From NCBI GenBank assembly GCA_964429995.1, contig CAYSDY010000002.1:1-64000 (forward strand): DNA of 64,000 nt, written 5' to 3'. Each line of letters starts with the position of its first letter. Within the stretch, counting starts at the first letter, position 1. This document shows, piece by piece, positions 33,087-42,355 of the stretch. Source of the DNA: UBA583 sp964429995. Its GTDB lineage: Archaea; Nanobdellota; Nanobdellia; Woesearchaeales; UBA583. Below the pieces are notes generated by a model. It had not been told where the DNA came from and ran no database searches. It saw only the letters and a program-made list of their open reading frames with translations. A program made the translations under genes and the position numbers.

Positions 33087-34091
33087 ATGGATGATAAAAA
33101 TAATGTTTACAAAATAGAGAAAGATTTTCTAATTAATCTTAAAATGGGTGATATTAGAAAAGCGGATTTTCTTGATGTTGTTTATGATGATTCTTGCGTA
33201 AAAGAGATGGATATAAAAGATGTTTTATCTATTGATAAAAATATTATTTCAAGTATAGAATACAAAGAATCATTAAAATTAAAAAAGACTATAATTGAAA
33301 ACTTTAAACACAATAGAATTTTTTCTGTATTATCTGATACTAAGCTGAGTATTAATGGGAGTGGACAACTATATATTGTTGTTGAAAAAGATGTAAACAT
33401 ATTTCTTGATTTTGACATGTCATCTTTATTGGCAGGATTAGTTGTTAATATAATTGTTAAAAATAAAAGTATCTGCAATATATTTGAAATAAATACAGGC
33501 GATAATTTTTACAAATTGTCATATATTTTTTGTGATGATAATTGTGTTGTTAATCATTATATTGTAAATAGTGATGTTAAAAGTTCCAATATATGTACTA
33601 TAATAAAAGAATCAGGAACATATTACACAGATATAATAAATCTTAACAAAAATGTTTCTCATAAAGGATTTACTTATCTTTATAACTTACAGCAAAACTC
33701 TGTTTCAGAACTTTTGCTTATTGCAATTGCTGAAAATGGATTTTCTATTGATTGTAGTGGACTTGTAAGAATATCTAAAGATGCTAAAAATGCATCTGGA
33801 AAACAAAATCTTAAAGGATTTTTAATAGATGATGAATCTTTAATATTATTAAAACCGGATCTTGAAGTTTTAAATAATGATGTTGCATGTTCTCATAAGG
33901 CTGAGGTTTTTGATTTTTCCTATATGCAAAAATATTATATGGAATCTAGAGGCATATTTGAGGGTGATATATATGATATGATAATATTGGGAAAAGCCTT
34001 ATTCTTTTTAAACAAAGCTTTTACATATTGTTTTATTAGTGATTTTAATAAATGCTTGGAAAAAAGTCTTCATCTAAAGATTTCTTCCTAA
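33087..34091 (+). CDS. sufD: SufD-like partner of SufB
   Basis: 334 residues, shorter than bacterial SufD (about 400). Shares the C-terminal beta-helix with SufB: SKDAKNASGKQNLKGFLIDDESLILLKPDLEVLNNDVACSHKAEV, where His270 matches the histidine thought to help build the cluster at the SufB-SufD interface. The N-terminal half is divergent. Its 3' end overlaps the convergent gene on the minus strand (34045-36066) by 47 nt. Confidence 0.85.
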   Translation: MDDKNNVYKIEKDFLINLKMGDIRKADFLDVVYDDSCVKEMDIKDVLSIDKNIISSIEYKESLKLKKTIIENFKHNRIFSVLSDTKLSINGSGQLYIVVEKDVNIFLDFDMSSLLAGLVVNIIVKNKSICNIFEINTGDNFYKLSYIFCDDNCVVNHYIVNSDVKSSNICTIIKESGTYYTDIINLNKNVSHKGFTYLYNLQQNSVSELLLIAIAENGFSIDCSGLVRISKDAKNASGKQNLKGFLIDDESLILLKPDLEVLNNDVACSHKAEVFDFSYMQKYYMESRGIFEGDIYDMIILGKALFFLNKAFTYCFISDFNKCLEKSLHLKISS

Positions 34092-36066
34092 TGTATTCAT
34101 AAAATTCTAAATAATTATTTTCTTCTATTATCTTATTACTGTATGGAACTTTAAACATTATAGAATTTCCTGTATGTATATTATCAAAACTAAAATTTTT
34201 AAATTCAATCATTCCTTTTAACTGATAATCTTTATCAGTATAAAACAAAGTTATGTTGTATTCTATATCTTCTAATTCTAAAAGGGATATGCTATTTAGG
34301 TATTCTGAATCCTGATTTGGCCATATAGCTACCGATTCATGTGCATATTCTTCATTCTCAATAATTACTAAAACTTGACCATCTTCTTGATTGATTATTC
34401 TTTTACCAATTTGTGTATCCTTATCTATAAGAAGTACATATTCAGCACTGTCAAATTTGAATTCTTTTAATCTTATCATCTCAAAATCAACTCTATTGTC
34501 TCCTATGAAAGTTTCTCTTCTTAACAATGAATTATCTGTATCTATCCTTTTTTTTGATGTTAAATACCCATCTTTTTGTGCAATTACATACCCTCCTATG
34601 CAAAATGGAAACTTTACTTGTAATTCTGGGTCTGCGTATTGTCTTGTAATTCCTAGATATTTTGGTTTTTGAGTTGTTCCCATATCACATTTGATTCCCA
34701 TGCATTGGTATGATATTGCAACATTATCTATAGGATTTAGATCAATATCGCTTGTTGTTATTAAAAGATCATATTTCATGTTGTTTTCGGAACAATAATC
34801 TTTCTTGTTAAATGTTAAACCACTGTTTTCTGATATTATTATGTTGTTGTTTTTAGGTTCGTTGTTATCTATCTTAATTCTTATTGGAAATTGAAAGACA
34901 AAATTAGAATTGTCTTTTGAGTCTTTTAATTTTACTATAAGGTCATAATCAAGAGTGTATAAGTGATGGTATATCTGAATACATGGGATTGGTATCTGCC
35001 ATCCTAAATTCATATCAAGTGTCATTGCTTCTGTTATTATACCATTACTTGGGGTTACATCAAAAGTTCTGTATGGATATCTTTTAAAATATCCGCTTTG
35101 ATTGTTGATTTCTGTTGATGGCATAAAAACTTGAACATCATAATTAGTGTAACTTTTTTTTTTATTATCAAGACTAATCCTGTACATATTGTTGTAATAA
35201 GATTTTATTTCCTTGTAATCATCAAGATTGCTTAGTGCTGATTCTAATAAAATATTTTGTTTTTCTAGTGTGCCTTCAAACTGTAGGTATTTAAAATTGT
35301 TATTGTTCATGCTTGCAAGATTTTTTTTTAAATTATCTATTGTCCATATTCTTTTTGCACATGAAAAGAACATTCCTTCAGATGGCATTGATATATCAGA
35401 TGAATAGTCGTTTGCCGAATGAATTTGTTCTAAAACAAGTTTTTCAAAAAAATTACTTTTAGCTTGTTGATTATATATTTCTAGTGCTAGATTGTATAAA
35501 TTTCCAAGATGGATATTTTCAAGTTTTACTACATAATTAGATATTGTAAGTATTTCATTTGAATTTTTTTCATTGAATCTTATATTTAGTTCTGATTCAA
35601 TAACTATATTATAGTCATTTATTATTGCATTTGTACTAAATGCATCTGAAACAGTTATATCAAACGATTCATTTAATGCTAAAAGATTTGATTTAATACA
35701 TGAATAACTATTTGCAAGGATATATGATTCAAGTTCATTTTCCATAGATGATATTGTTGGAAAACTGTTTGTTGATGAATCCCAATTGGGTATTTTAATT
35801 CCAAAATCTGTGTATGAAAAAGGATTTGCATTTATAGATTTAGGTATTGATATATAACCTCCCTGAAGACCTATAAAATTTGCACCATTTTTTGCTGAAT
35901 CATATATACAGTCTTTTACTATTGCAGATACCTGGTTTTTTAATTTTGTATCATGGCTTTGGAAAATTTCTATTTCTGAGTTATATAGTAAAAATATTGA
36001 AACAATTACAAGTATTATTCCTATTATTACAAATAAACTGACCTGAGATTTTTTTTTAGCATCCAT
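34045..36066 (-). CDS. Secreted/anchored surface protein with pilin-like N-terminus (GLxGGYI family, member 1)
   Basis: 673 residues. N-terminal KKKSQVSLFVIIGIILVIVSIFLLY helix resembles a prepilin or uncleaved anchor. About 45 residues later comes KDCIYDSAKNGANFIGLQGGYISIP, shared in pattern with the 36537 protein (SRNLKNALIIAGLRGGYIY). The rest is extracytoplasmic, beta-rich, with a few cysteines (CIQIYHH, CMGIKCDMG). Last gene of a four-gene minus-strand operon; 1 nt after the preceding gene. Family unnamed to me; surface role inferred. Confidence 0.6.
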   Translation of the reverse strand: MDAKKKSQVSLFVIIGIILVIVSIFLLYNSEIEIFQSHDTKLKNQVSAIVKDCIYDSAKNGANFIGLQGGYISIPKSINANPFSYTDFGIKIPNWDSSTNSFPTISSMENELESYILANSYSCIKSNLLALNESFDITVSDAFSTNAIINDYNIVIESELNIRFNEKNSNEILTISNYVVKLENIHLGNLYNLALEIYNQQAKSNFFEKLVLEQIHSANDYSSDISMPSEGMFFSCAKRIWTIDNLKKNLASMNNNNFKYLQFEGTLEKQNILLESALSNLDDYKEIKSYYNNMYRISLDNKKKSYTNYDVQVFMPSTEINNQSGYFKRYPYRTFDVTPSNGIITEAMTLDMNLGWQIPIPCIQIYHHLYTLDYDLIVKLKDSKDNSNFVFQFPIRIKIDNNEPKNNNIIISENSGLTFNKKDYCSENNMKYDLLITTSDIDLNPIDNVAISYQCMGIKCDMGTTQKPKYLGITRQYADPELQVKFPFCIGGYVIAQKDGYLTSKKRIDTDNSLLRRETFIGDNRVDFEMIRLKEFKFDSAEYVLLIDKDTQIGKRIINQEDGQVLVIIENEEYAHESVAIWPNQDSEYLNSISLLELEDIEYNITLFYTDKDYQLKGMIEFKNFSFDNIHTGNSIMFKVPYSNKIIEENNYLEFYEYIRKKSLDEDFFPSIY

Positions 36067-36067
36067 T

Positions 36068-36466
36068 TTATATTAAAGTTTTAAGATTTATTCTAGTTTT
36101 TTTTGCATTACATTTGTACATTTCATTTTTTAGGTCTATGTATAATGGAATTATTGCTAGTTCATTTGGGTTTTTTGTTTTGATATTAAATTCCTGTTTG
36201 CTTTGAGGTGCTAAAGAATGTATTGTTCTTTCATCATCTCCAAACAAAAAATCAATTTTTACTGTTCCTTTGTTTGCTATCTGGACTAAAACACCTGCAT
36301 TTGCTTTTGTTTTTTTTGTAATCTCATAATTAATGTATTGACATTTTTCATGATCGCTTTGAAAAAACGAATTGAGTGAGACTGATAAAAGCAAACTTAT
36401 GAAAAATCCTGCAACAAGTAGACATATTACATGAGATTGAATTGCTTTTCTGTTTTCTAAATTCAT
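36068..36466 (-). CDS. Small pilin-like surface protein
   Basis: 132 residues: NRKAIQSHVICLLVAGFFISLLLSVSLNSFF helix close to the N-terminus, followed by a small beta domain (GVLVQIANKGTVKIDFLFGDDERTIHSLAPQSKQEF) whose pattern resembles the immunoglobulin-like pilin domain. Sits between two GLxGGYI proteins in the minus-strand operon, with 70 nt upstream and 1 nt downstream spacing. Confidence 0.5.
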   Translation of the reverse strand: MNLENRKAIQSHVICLLVAGFFISLLLSVSLNSFFQSDHEKCQYINYEITKKTKANAGVLVQIANKGTVKIDFLFGDDERTIHSLAPQSKQEFNIKTKNPNELAIIPLYIDLKNEMYKCNAKKTRINLKTLI

Positions 36467-36536
36467 ATAAAATACCTGTAGCTTATTTTTAAAAAAATCT
36501 ATTATTATCTTTTAGTAATGAAAATAATTAAAATGA

Positions 36537-39356
36537 TTATTTACATTCTCCATTTAGGCATTTTTTACCAGAACCGCAACTCCACCCAGTATTTTTGATT
36601 GAATCAAAGCCAGGTTCAGGAAGTAGTGATAGTGATGTAAAAAAATCATAACATATAGGTATGTTATCACTTTTAGACTTATAAGATGGAGAGTTTACAA
36701 GTCCAGCACATTTACCATCCTCTTTACAATACCCTTGGCTAAGATAGATATTTGTTGGTTTAGCATCGTTTTTTCCAACAGTTGATGTAAGTAGTTTCCA
36801 GCCTGCTGAATCCTGAGGGTTTGATTGAGTATAATACCATTTTTCGTCACAAAATACATTTTTGGTTTGAAATTCATGGTTGGAATAACTAGTAACAGGC
36901 CCAACTAATTGTCCTGTGTTTTCTGAAAGAAGTCCTGTGTCAAAAAGAAGGGTTTTGTCCATGTATTTTGTTTCTATTCTTCTACCTGTTGTTTTTAATT
37001 CACATGCTTGGCATTTTTCTGCATGTTGCTGAACTAAAAGATTTAATGATTTGATTTTTTGAGGTTTATAACTTTTAGCTTCTATAAAAAATTTTTCAAT
37101 AGTTCCAAAGTTGATTCCTGATGGATATCCAAATTCTTGCAAATTATCTTCTCCTCTTGGTAGATTGCCTTCACATTTTATTACGATTTTGGCTTTTAGA
37201 AGTGATGTTATTTCAGGGTGTATATTCCATAATATTTTTTCAGATATTTCATTATCTTTGGATGTAAATCTGTAACATATGTAGAGAAGTGTATCAAGTG
37301 CAGTTTCTCCTTTTTTAAGTATTTTAGGATCAAGAAGATTTAAAGAATTAGCTGATCCTTTTTCATATGCTTTTACATCACTATCAACTTTGTTTATATC
37401 ACAACATGTTGCATTAAACATTGAATCTGTAACATTTGGACCAAGACAGTATGCAGGATATGCTTTAAATATAAATGATTCACTTACAGGGTTTTCCGGG
37501 TCATGTTTTAAAAAAACATCAACCTTGTATTCATATAGTTTTCCGTCTGGTTTTATATCTATACTATATCCTTTCTTATCTTCGGAGTATCCTATTTCAC
37601 TAAAATCAGAACTTCCTTCACTTTTTTCATAAAATTTAATTTCAAACAATTTATCACTAAATATACAACTTTTAAGAAATGATAACTTTGAATTTTTTGG
37701 TTCACTATCTTGCATTGCACCTGAAAAATATGGTACAAGACCAAAAGCTTCTGCTTTTTGCGATCCTTTTCTTCTTTCATATATCTTGTCTTTAAAAGTG
37801 GCATGTATTGGAAATCTTTCATTTGAGTCAGGGTAATTTGAAAATTTAAAGCAGTTTTTTGCATCGGTATTATTTGCATTATCAGTTACGCCAGTTATAA
37901 AATTTATCTTATAATCTCTTTTTGTTTCACCATCAGTTACCTGTATTATGAAGGTATAGATTTTTTCCCTAAAAGCCTTAAATGACATTATTCCATCTTT
38001 TGTGATTGAGAACTGTCCATCTGTAGAATCATATGAATCTTCTATAAAATAAAAAAGATGATTGTCATAAAACTGTATATCTTTTGTATAGTTTGTAAGA
38101 TTGTATGATACAAAATAATTCTTTGCACATACAAATGTTATTTCATCATCATTTTCTATCACATCAAGTTCTGAAAAATTAATTTTTGGTGCCATATTTT
38201 CATATCCAAAATTAAGTACATAAGGATTTCCATCGATAATTGAAGACCTATCTATTAAAGAGTACATGAATTTTTTATGTTCATTATCATTTTTTATTAT
38301 TTTTACATTAAGAGATATGTCTTTTAACATGGTTCTTTTAAAATATTCACTCTTTGACATTGTGTTTATGAATGAAGATGAATCAAGATAATCTATCATT
38401 TTATTCTTGTAATATTTTTCATTTATCAGAATTTTTGCAAAATCAAGAAGTGTTTTTAATCTTATATTATTCTTTATGCTTGAACTTTGGTATGTTATTG
38501 TGTGTTTGCTATTTTTATCGTATACATTTATTGTAAACAAAGAATTTATACTCACACTTTCTTCATTGATGCTTATGTTTAATATTGGACTCTTATTGAT
38601 ATTTACAACTGCAAAATTATTGAAATCACTTATTTCTCTATTTTCAAGATTATTTATTTCACTAATGTGGGCAGTAAAAATAGCATTAGTTTCATCTTTT
38701 TTTATAATTTTTCCCGTAAATTTCTGATTATTTGTTAACATCATAATAGTATCATTTATGTCAGCATCAATATTATTTATTACGATTTCTTTTTTAGAAT
38801 AATCAATATGTTTTAATTGTCCTAAGTATTGATTAAAGTTTGTTTCATAGCCTTGAAAGTTTGAAAAATCAAGACAATTTAGAAAATTAGCTCTTACATA
38901 ATCTTCTATATCTTCTTTTATTGTGTGACTAAATACTGTTTCTCCCTGAAGTGTTAAAGTATTTTTTTCAAGTTGAGGGTATTGTGGATAAATATATGAG
39001 TAAGCCATTGCTTTATCAGAAAGAAAATTCCAGTTAAGACCTAAATTAGATATTAGCTTTTCATTATAAGTATTTTTAGGAATTATGCCTTGAATATAAT
39101 ATTCATCTCTTCTATATATGTATCCACCTCTAAGTCCTGCAATTATTAATGCATTCTTAAGGTTTCTACTAAGACAATGATCTATTTTTGTTTTTATGTT
39201 TATTAGTTCATCGTTTTTATTGTCTTCATTTTTTATTGGAATATCTATTCTATCTTCATCAGTTTGTTTTTTATAACTTGCAAGAGAAATAAAAAGTACT
39301 ACTATTATTAGAACTATTATTAAAAAAATAGTTATTTGGGCTTTTTTAACTTTCAT
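36537..39356 (-). CDS. Large surface protein with pilin-like N-terminus (GLxGGYI family, member 2)
   Basis: 939 residues. N-terminal KKAQITIFLIIVLIIVVLFISLA helix, then the family segment HCLSRNLKNALIIAGLRGGYI. The middle (about 370-520) has Ig/cadherin-like strands (VIENDDEITFVCAKNYFVSY; AFREKIYTFIIQVTDGETKRDYKINF). The C-terminal third is Cys-rich, with CPGPN-like turns, CQACELKT and a final GWSCGSGKKCLNGEC that resembles a small EGF/knottin-type module. The 11-nt overlap with the upstream gene indicates one operon. Extracellular adhesion or envelope role is inferred. Confidence 0.6.
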   Translation of the reverse strand: MKVKKAQITIFLIIVLIIVVLFISLASYKKQTDEDRIDIPIKNEDNKNDELINIKTKIDHCLSRNLKNALIIAGLRGGYIYRRDEYYIQGIIPKNTYNEKLISNLGLNWNFLSDKAMAYSYIYPQYPQLEKNTLTLQGETVFSHTIKEDIEDYVRANFLNCLDFSNFQGYETNFNQYLGQLKHIDYSKKEIVINNIDADINDTIMMLTNNQKFTGKIIKKDETNAIFTAHISEINNLENREISDFNNFAVVNINKSPILNISINEESVSINSLFTINVYDKNSKHTITYQSSSIKNNIRLKTLLDFAKILINEKYYKNKMIDYLDSSSFINTMSKSEYFKRTMLKDISLNVKIIKNDNEHKKFMYSLIDRSSIIDGNPYVLNFGYENMAPKINFSELDVIENDDEITFVCAKNYFVSYNLTNYTKDIQFYDNHLFYFIEDSYDSTDGQFSITKDGIMSFKAFREKIYTFIIQVTDGETKRDYKINFITGVTDNANNTDAKNCFKFSNYPDSNERFPIHATFKDKIYERRKGSQKAEAFGLVPYFSGAMQDSEPKNSKLSFLKSCIFSDKLFEIKFYEKSEGSSDFSEIGYSEDKKGYSIDIKPDGKLYEYKVDVFLKHDPENPVSESFIFKAYPAYCLGPNVTDSMFNATCCDINKVDSDVKAYEKGSANSLNLLDPKILKKGETALDTLLYICYRFTSKDNEISEKILWNIHPEITSLLKAKIVIKCEGNLPRGEDNLQEFGYPSGINFGTIEKFFIEAKSYKPQKIKSLNLLVQQHAEKCQACELKTTGRRIETKYMDKTLLFDTGLLSENTGQLVGPVTSYSNHEFQTKNVFCDEKWYYTQSNPQDSAGWKLLTSTVGKNDAKPTNIYLSQGYCKEDGKCAGLVNSPSYKSKSDNIPICYDFFTSLSLLPEPGFDSIKNTGWSCGSGKKCLNGECK

Positions 39357-40176
39357 TTTTTTTAGGCTTAAATGTGATAAAAAGTATTGTTAATATTAAA
39401 ATTATAGTTGTGTATTTTAAGTATTTATATATACTGTCATTTTCATGGACTGTTATTTTTATATTGTTTTTATCTTTTGTTGTTAGTGTTTTATTGATCG
39501 TATAATTTATTTTTACTGGCGGATTTTCAATATTCCATGAAATTAATGGGTCTGCTTTTTCTATTTTATATGGATAATTACTGTATGGTATTAGAATATC
39601 CTTGTTTTCATCATTAAGTTCTTCTATTACGCTTTTATCTATGTCAGCCTTAATTTTTAGAGGAACTTTTGACTCAACAGATATTATTATGTCAGTAGTT
39701 CCCATCTCTGGGTTATCATTAAATATTGTTTCAACATTATAATTAGTATTTTTTTGAATGCTATTTGAATGTTCATAAATTAATGTATTACTTGCAGTTA
39801 CTATTCTTGCAGTATATCTGTTTAAAGTATTATATTTAAAATCATCATCTGTACATGTTTCTTTGTATGATAAGATTTCTTTTTTGTAATTTATTTGTTT
39901 TCTGCATATTGTTTTTGATTCCTTAATATTTTCTTTTACTATTTCAAACATGTAAGTACCTTCATTAAGTTCACCTATCTCATAAGATATATCAAGGCTT
40001 TGATTTACTTGAGTCATGTATATTAATTTTAGTGGTATTGATTTTGTTTTGACATAATCGTAGTTTTTAGTATCTATTTCTTTCTGAAAATCGTTAGTGT
40101 CTATATTTTCGTATGCAAAACAGGTGCTAGCAATTGTAAATATTATAAGCAAAAAAGATAATATATTTTTTTTCAT
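39346..40176 (-). CDS. Secreted protein with C-terminal membrane anchor
   Basis: 276 residues: signal peptide (KKNILSFLLIIFTIASTCFAYE), beta-rich ectodomain, and a C-terminal transmembrane helix (YTTIILILTILFITF) followed by a short basic tail. This signal-plus-tail-anchor layout is common among archaeal envelope proteins. First gene of the four-gene minus-strand operon; its end overlaps the large GLxGGYI gene by 11 nt. No named family. Confidence 0.55.
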   Translation of the reverse strand: MKKNILSFLLIIFTIASTCFAYENIDTNDFQKEIDTKNYDYVKTKSIPLKLIYMTQVNQSLDISYEIGELNEGTYMFEIVKENIKESKTICRKQINYKKEILSYKETCTDDDFKYNTLNRYTARIVTASNTLIYEHSNSIQKNTNYNVETIFNDNPEMGTTDIIISVESKVPLKIKADIDKSVIEELNDENKDILIPYSNYPYKIEKADPLISWNIENPPVKINYTINKTLTTKDKNNIKITVHENDSIYKYLKYTTIILILTILFITFKPKKNES

Positions 40177-40310
40177 GTATAATTAGGTATAAAAATAGTT
40201 TATAAATTTTTGTTTAAACTATAAGTAGTCTAATAATATTCTATATATATTTATGTGTTATTTTTAATACATTAACAAATCTTTTTATATTATAAGATTA
40301 TTGTTATACT

Positions 40311-40793
40311 ATGAAGATATTATTTGTTTGTACAGGAAATGTTTTTAGAAGTATGTCTGCTCATCATTGTTTTTTATCATATACTAAACAACATAAAATA
40401 AACGATTTTTATGTATCATCAGCCGGAACTAATCCTCATTTTGAGGGGATTGATGCAAATGTTATAAAAAAACTTGCTCAATTAGGAATTGATGCATCAT
40501 TACATGTTCCAAGAAAAATTGATGAACATATAATAAAAAACAATGACATAATCGTTTCAATGTCAACAGATCACAAAGAATTTTTAAAAGAAAATTTTAA
40601 TATTGATTCTTATTTATTTAATGAAATAGCTTACAATTTAAAAACACCAATACTTGATAATTGGGAAGTTATTAAAGATTACAAAACCAATAAATCTGCT
40701 TTTGATGATTATAATTCTCAAGTTGTTGAGTACATATATGTGTCAATGCCATATTTTGTTAAGAATTTAATTAATATGTTGCAAAATAAATAA
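40311..40793 (+). CDS. Low-molecular-weight protein-tyrosine phosphatase/arsenate-reductase fold
   Basis: 160 residues. P-loop CTGNVFRS at residues 7-14 near the N-terminus gives the CX5R motif (Cys7, Arg13); a candidate general-acid Asp116 lies in ILDNWEV, which replaces the usual DPxxG. The SSAGTNPHFEGIDAN segment and the alternating fold fit LMW-PTPase. In bacteria such enzymes often control polysaccharide kinases. The gene stands alone with a TATA-like TTTTTATATTATAAG about 28 nt upstream. Substrate unknown. Confidence 0.85.
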   Translation: MKILFVCTGNVFRSMSAHHCFLSYTKQHKINDFYVSSAGTNPHFEGIDANVIKKLAQLGIDASLHVPRKIDEHIIKNNDIIVSMSTDHKEFLKENFNIDSYLFNEIAYNLKTPILDNWEVIKDYKTNKSAFDDYNSQVVEYIYVSMPYFVKNLINMLQNK

Positions 40794-40901
40794 CAATAAT
40801 TATTGAGTATTGTTTTTGTGCTAATAATCTCTTAAATAGGATTTTGTTAAAATTTGTATAATATTAAATCTAAGCGATATTTTTGCTTATTTTAGATAAT
40901 G

Positions 40902-40925
40902 TTTATAAATAAAAAACAGTTACCA
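40902..40925 (+). promoter_or_regulatory. Promoter of the 40933 gene with GTTACC element
   Basis: TTTATAAA at 40902-40909, ATG 27 nt on. CAGTTACC at 40917-40924 is a weaker form of the GTTGTTACT element seen at 47025, 48390, 58468 and 60538. Confidence 0.4.
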
Positions 40926-40932
40926 CTGCATA

Positions 40933-41382
40933 ATGGTAAATAAATATAACATTAAAAAAGAAGGTAACAACAGTATGTATAGCGGATTTAAAAAACCGGT
41001 TTTAGCTTTAGGATTATACACTTGTCTAGCTTTAGGAAATCCTGTTTATTTACAGGCTCAGGTATTACCTAGATTACCACAGACAAATGCTGGAATAGAA
41101 GCATGTTTAAATGAAGTTATTCCTGGAAACAATAAGAATGGATCTAACACTACAATGTTTTTAAGTTATTTAAATAGATTTGAAGATAAAATGGCTTATT
41201 TAGAGTCTTTAAAATCATGTGAAGAAAATAAAGAGAAAGAAAATAATGGTATTAGAAAATCTTCTCTTTTCGGTGGTGGTTCATGTTCAGGTAATGCTTT
41301 TTCTGGTTTTCCAGATGATCGTGATTTTGATGGAAGAGATCCTGATTTCCCTTCTGATGATGATGGAAATGAGACTTGGTAA
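40933..41382 (+). CDS. Small secreted protein with acidic C-terminal tail
   Basis: 149 residues. A basic N-terminus followed by a signal peptide (FKKPVLALGLYTCLALGNPVYLQAQ) suggests export. Mature part: Cys-containing helical region (ACLNEVIPGNNKN, LKSCEENK), then FGGGSCSGNAFSG and a tail of repeated Asp (DDRDFDGRDPDFPSDDDG). The tail could bind calcium or be a sorting signal; unproven. The leaderless promoter supports the ATG at 40933 rather than 40975. Confidence 0.5.
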   Translation: MVNKYNIKKEGNNSMYSGFKKPVLALGLYTCLALGNPVYLQAQVLPRLPQTNAGIEACLNEVIPGNNKNGSNTTMFLSYLNRFEDKMAYLESLKSCEENKEKENNGIRKSSLFGGGSCSGNAFSGFPDDRDFDGRDPDFPSDDDGNETW

Positions 41383-41424
41383 GTATATAATTACTTTTAT
41401 TTCTTTTTAAAAAATATAAATATT

Positions 41425-41637
41425 TTACTTATTAATGAGTTCATTATCATCAAAAAAAAATATTTCATCAACTTTTGAGTTTAATTCTTTTGCTATCTGA
41501 AAAGCGAGTTTTAATGATGGATTATATTTTCCAGACTCTATAAATAATATAGTTTCTCTTCTAACACCTGTTCTTTCTGCAAGTTGTTCCTGAGTAAGTT
41601 TATGTTTAGCCCTTAATTCTTTTATTCTTGTTCTCAT
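41425..41637 (-). CDS. XRE-family helix-turn-helix regulator
   Basis: 70 residues, essentially one Cro/CI-type HTH: RIKELRAKHKLTQEQLAERTGVRRETILFIESGKYNPSLKLAFQIAKELN. Such short regulators, often paired with a small membrane protein, are frequent in archaea. The start overlaps the stop of the upstream membrane gene (ATGA), and AAAGGAGAT is an upstream ribosome site. It probably represses its own operon (see the palindrome at 42100). Confidence 0.9.
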   Translation of the reverse strand: MRTRIKELRAKHKLTQEQLAERTGVRRETILFIESGKYNPSLKLAFQIAKELNSKVDEIFFFDDNELINK

Positions 41638-42032
41638 TCTATATCTCCTTTATTATATAAGAATTTTTGAAATGCTATTGCAGATATTATCATTGTTGCA
41701 AAAACAATACTGTAATATGTTTGTGTTGTAATGTTTAAAAATCCAAAATAATCAAACCAGAAAAGTACTGTTATTAAAATGAATGTTGTTATCCATGAAT
41801 AACTTAAACCATACAATGAAAGTTTTTTGATTCTTTCGTCTTTTTTTACAAGTTCGCTTTGTCTTATTTTTCTTATAATTCCTATTATTATCATAGTAAT
41901 TCCAATGCTTAAAACAGAAGAAGATATTTGAGCATTTCTTCTATTGAATCCAATAAGAAAACCTGCTGTTACTAAAAAAATTATTCCTAATGCAATTATT
42001 AGGTTATATTTTAATGAATTTTGTTTTTTCAT
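41634..42032 (-). CDS. Small membrane protein paired with the XRE regulator (DUF2178-like)
   Basis: 132 residues with four predicted helices in two pairs (LIIALGIIFLVTAGFLIGF; VLSIGITMIIIGIIRKIRQ; WITTFILITVLFWF; YYSIVFATMIISAIAFQKF) and a charged KKDERIKKLSLYGLSYS loop, which fits the DUF2178 pattern. The gene pair with an XRE regulator is widespread in archaea and Firmicutes; its function is not known. A TATA-like AATTATAAATTA (minus) lies upstream. Confidence 0.65.
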   Translation of the reverse strand: MKKQNSLKYNLIIALGIIFLVTAGFLIGFNRRNAQISSSVLSIGITMIIIGIIRKIRQSELVKKDERIKKLSLYGLSYSWITTFILITVLFWFDYFGFLNITTQTYYSIVFATMIISAIAFQKFLYNKGDIE

Positions 42033-42355
42033 ATTTTTTGCCTCTCTAATTTATAATTTGAAACTTTGCGATTATTTGTTATTTATTTTAAACTTTTTGT
42101 TATGTTAATGCAACATAATGTTAATTATATGTAACATTTGTTTTAAAAACTTTTTGTAAATTATTGTGTTTTAACGTTTTTTTTAAAAATATTTATGAAT
42201 AAAGTTGAAAAGATATGCCTTAAATGTTGTTTTTTTCATAAGTATTATAAATATCTAAGAAATAGTCTTTTTAGATTTGGATTTAATGTGATGTTCTTAT
42301 TATTTTGTGTATTTGCATGAATTGATTAAATCATTGAAATAGAGGTTAGTATAGA
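42033..42355. other. Divergent intergenic region with palindromes
   Basis: About 320 nt between the XRE operon and the Nudix gene. Holds the minus-strand promoter and the palindromes at 42100-42137. No gene seen in the remaining AT-rich part. Confidence 0.5.
42100..42137. promoter_or_regulatory. Adjacent palindromes, candidate operator of the XRE operon
   Basis: TTATGTT at 42100-42106 and AACATAA at 42112-42118 are perfect inverted arms around AATGC. ATGTTA at 42118-42123 and TAACAT at 42132-42137 form a second pair. They lie 68-105 nt upstream of the membrane-protein start, suitable for an XRE dimer. Binding is inferred. Confidence 0.4.
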
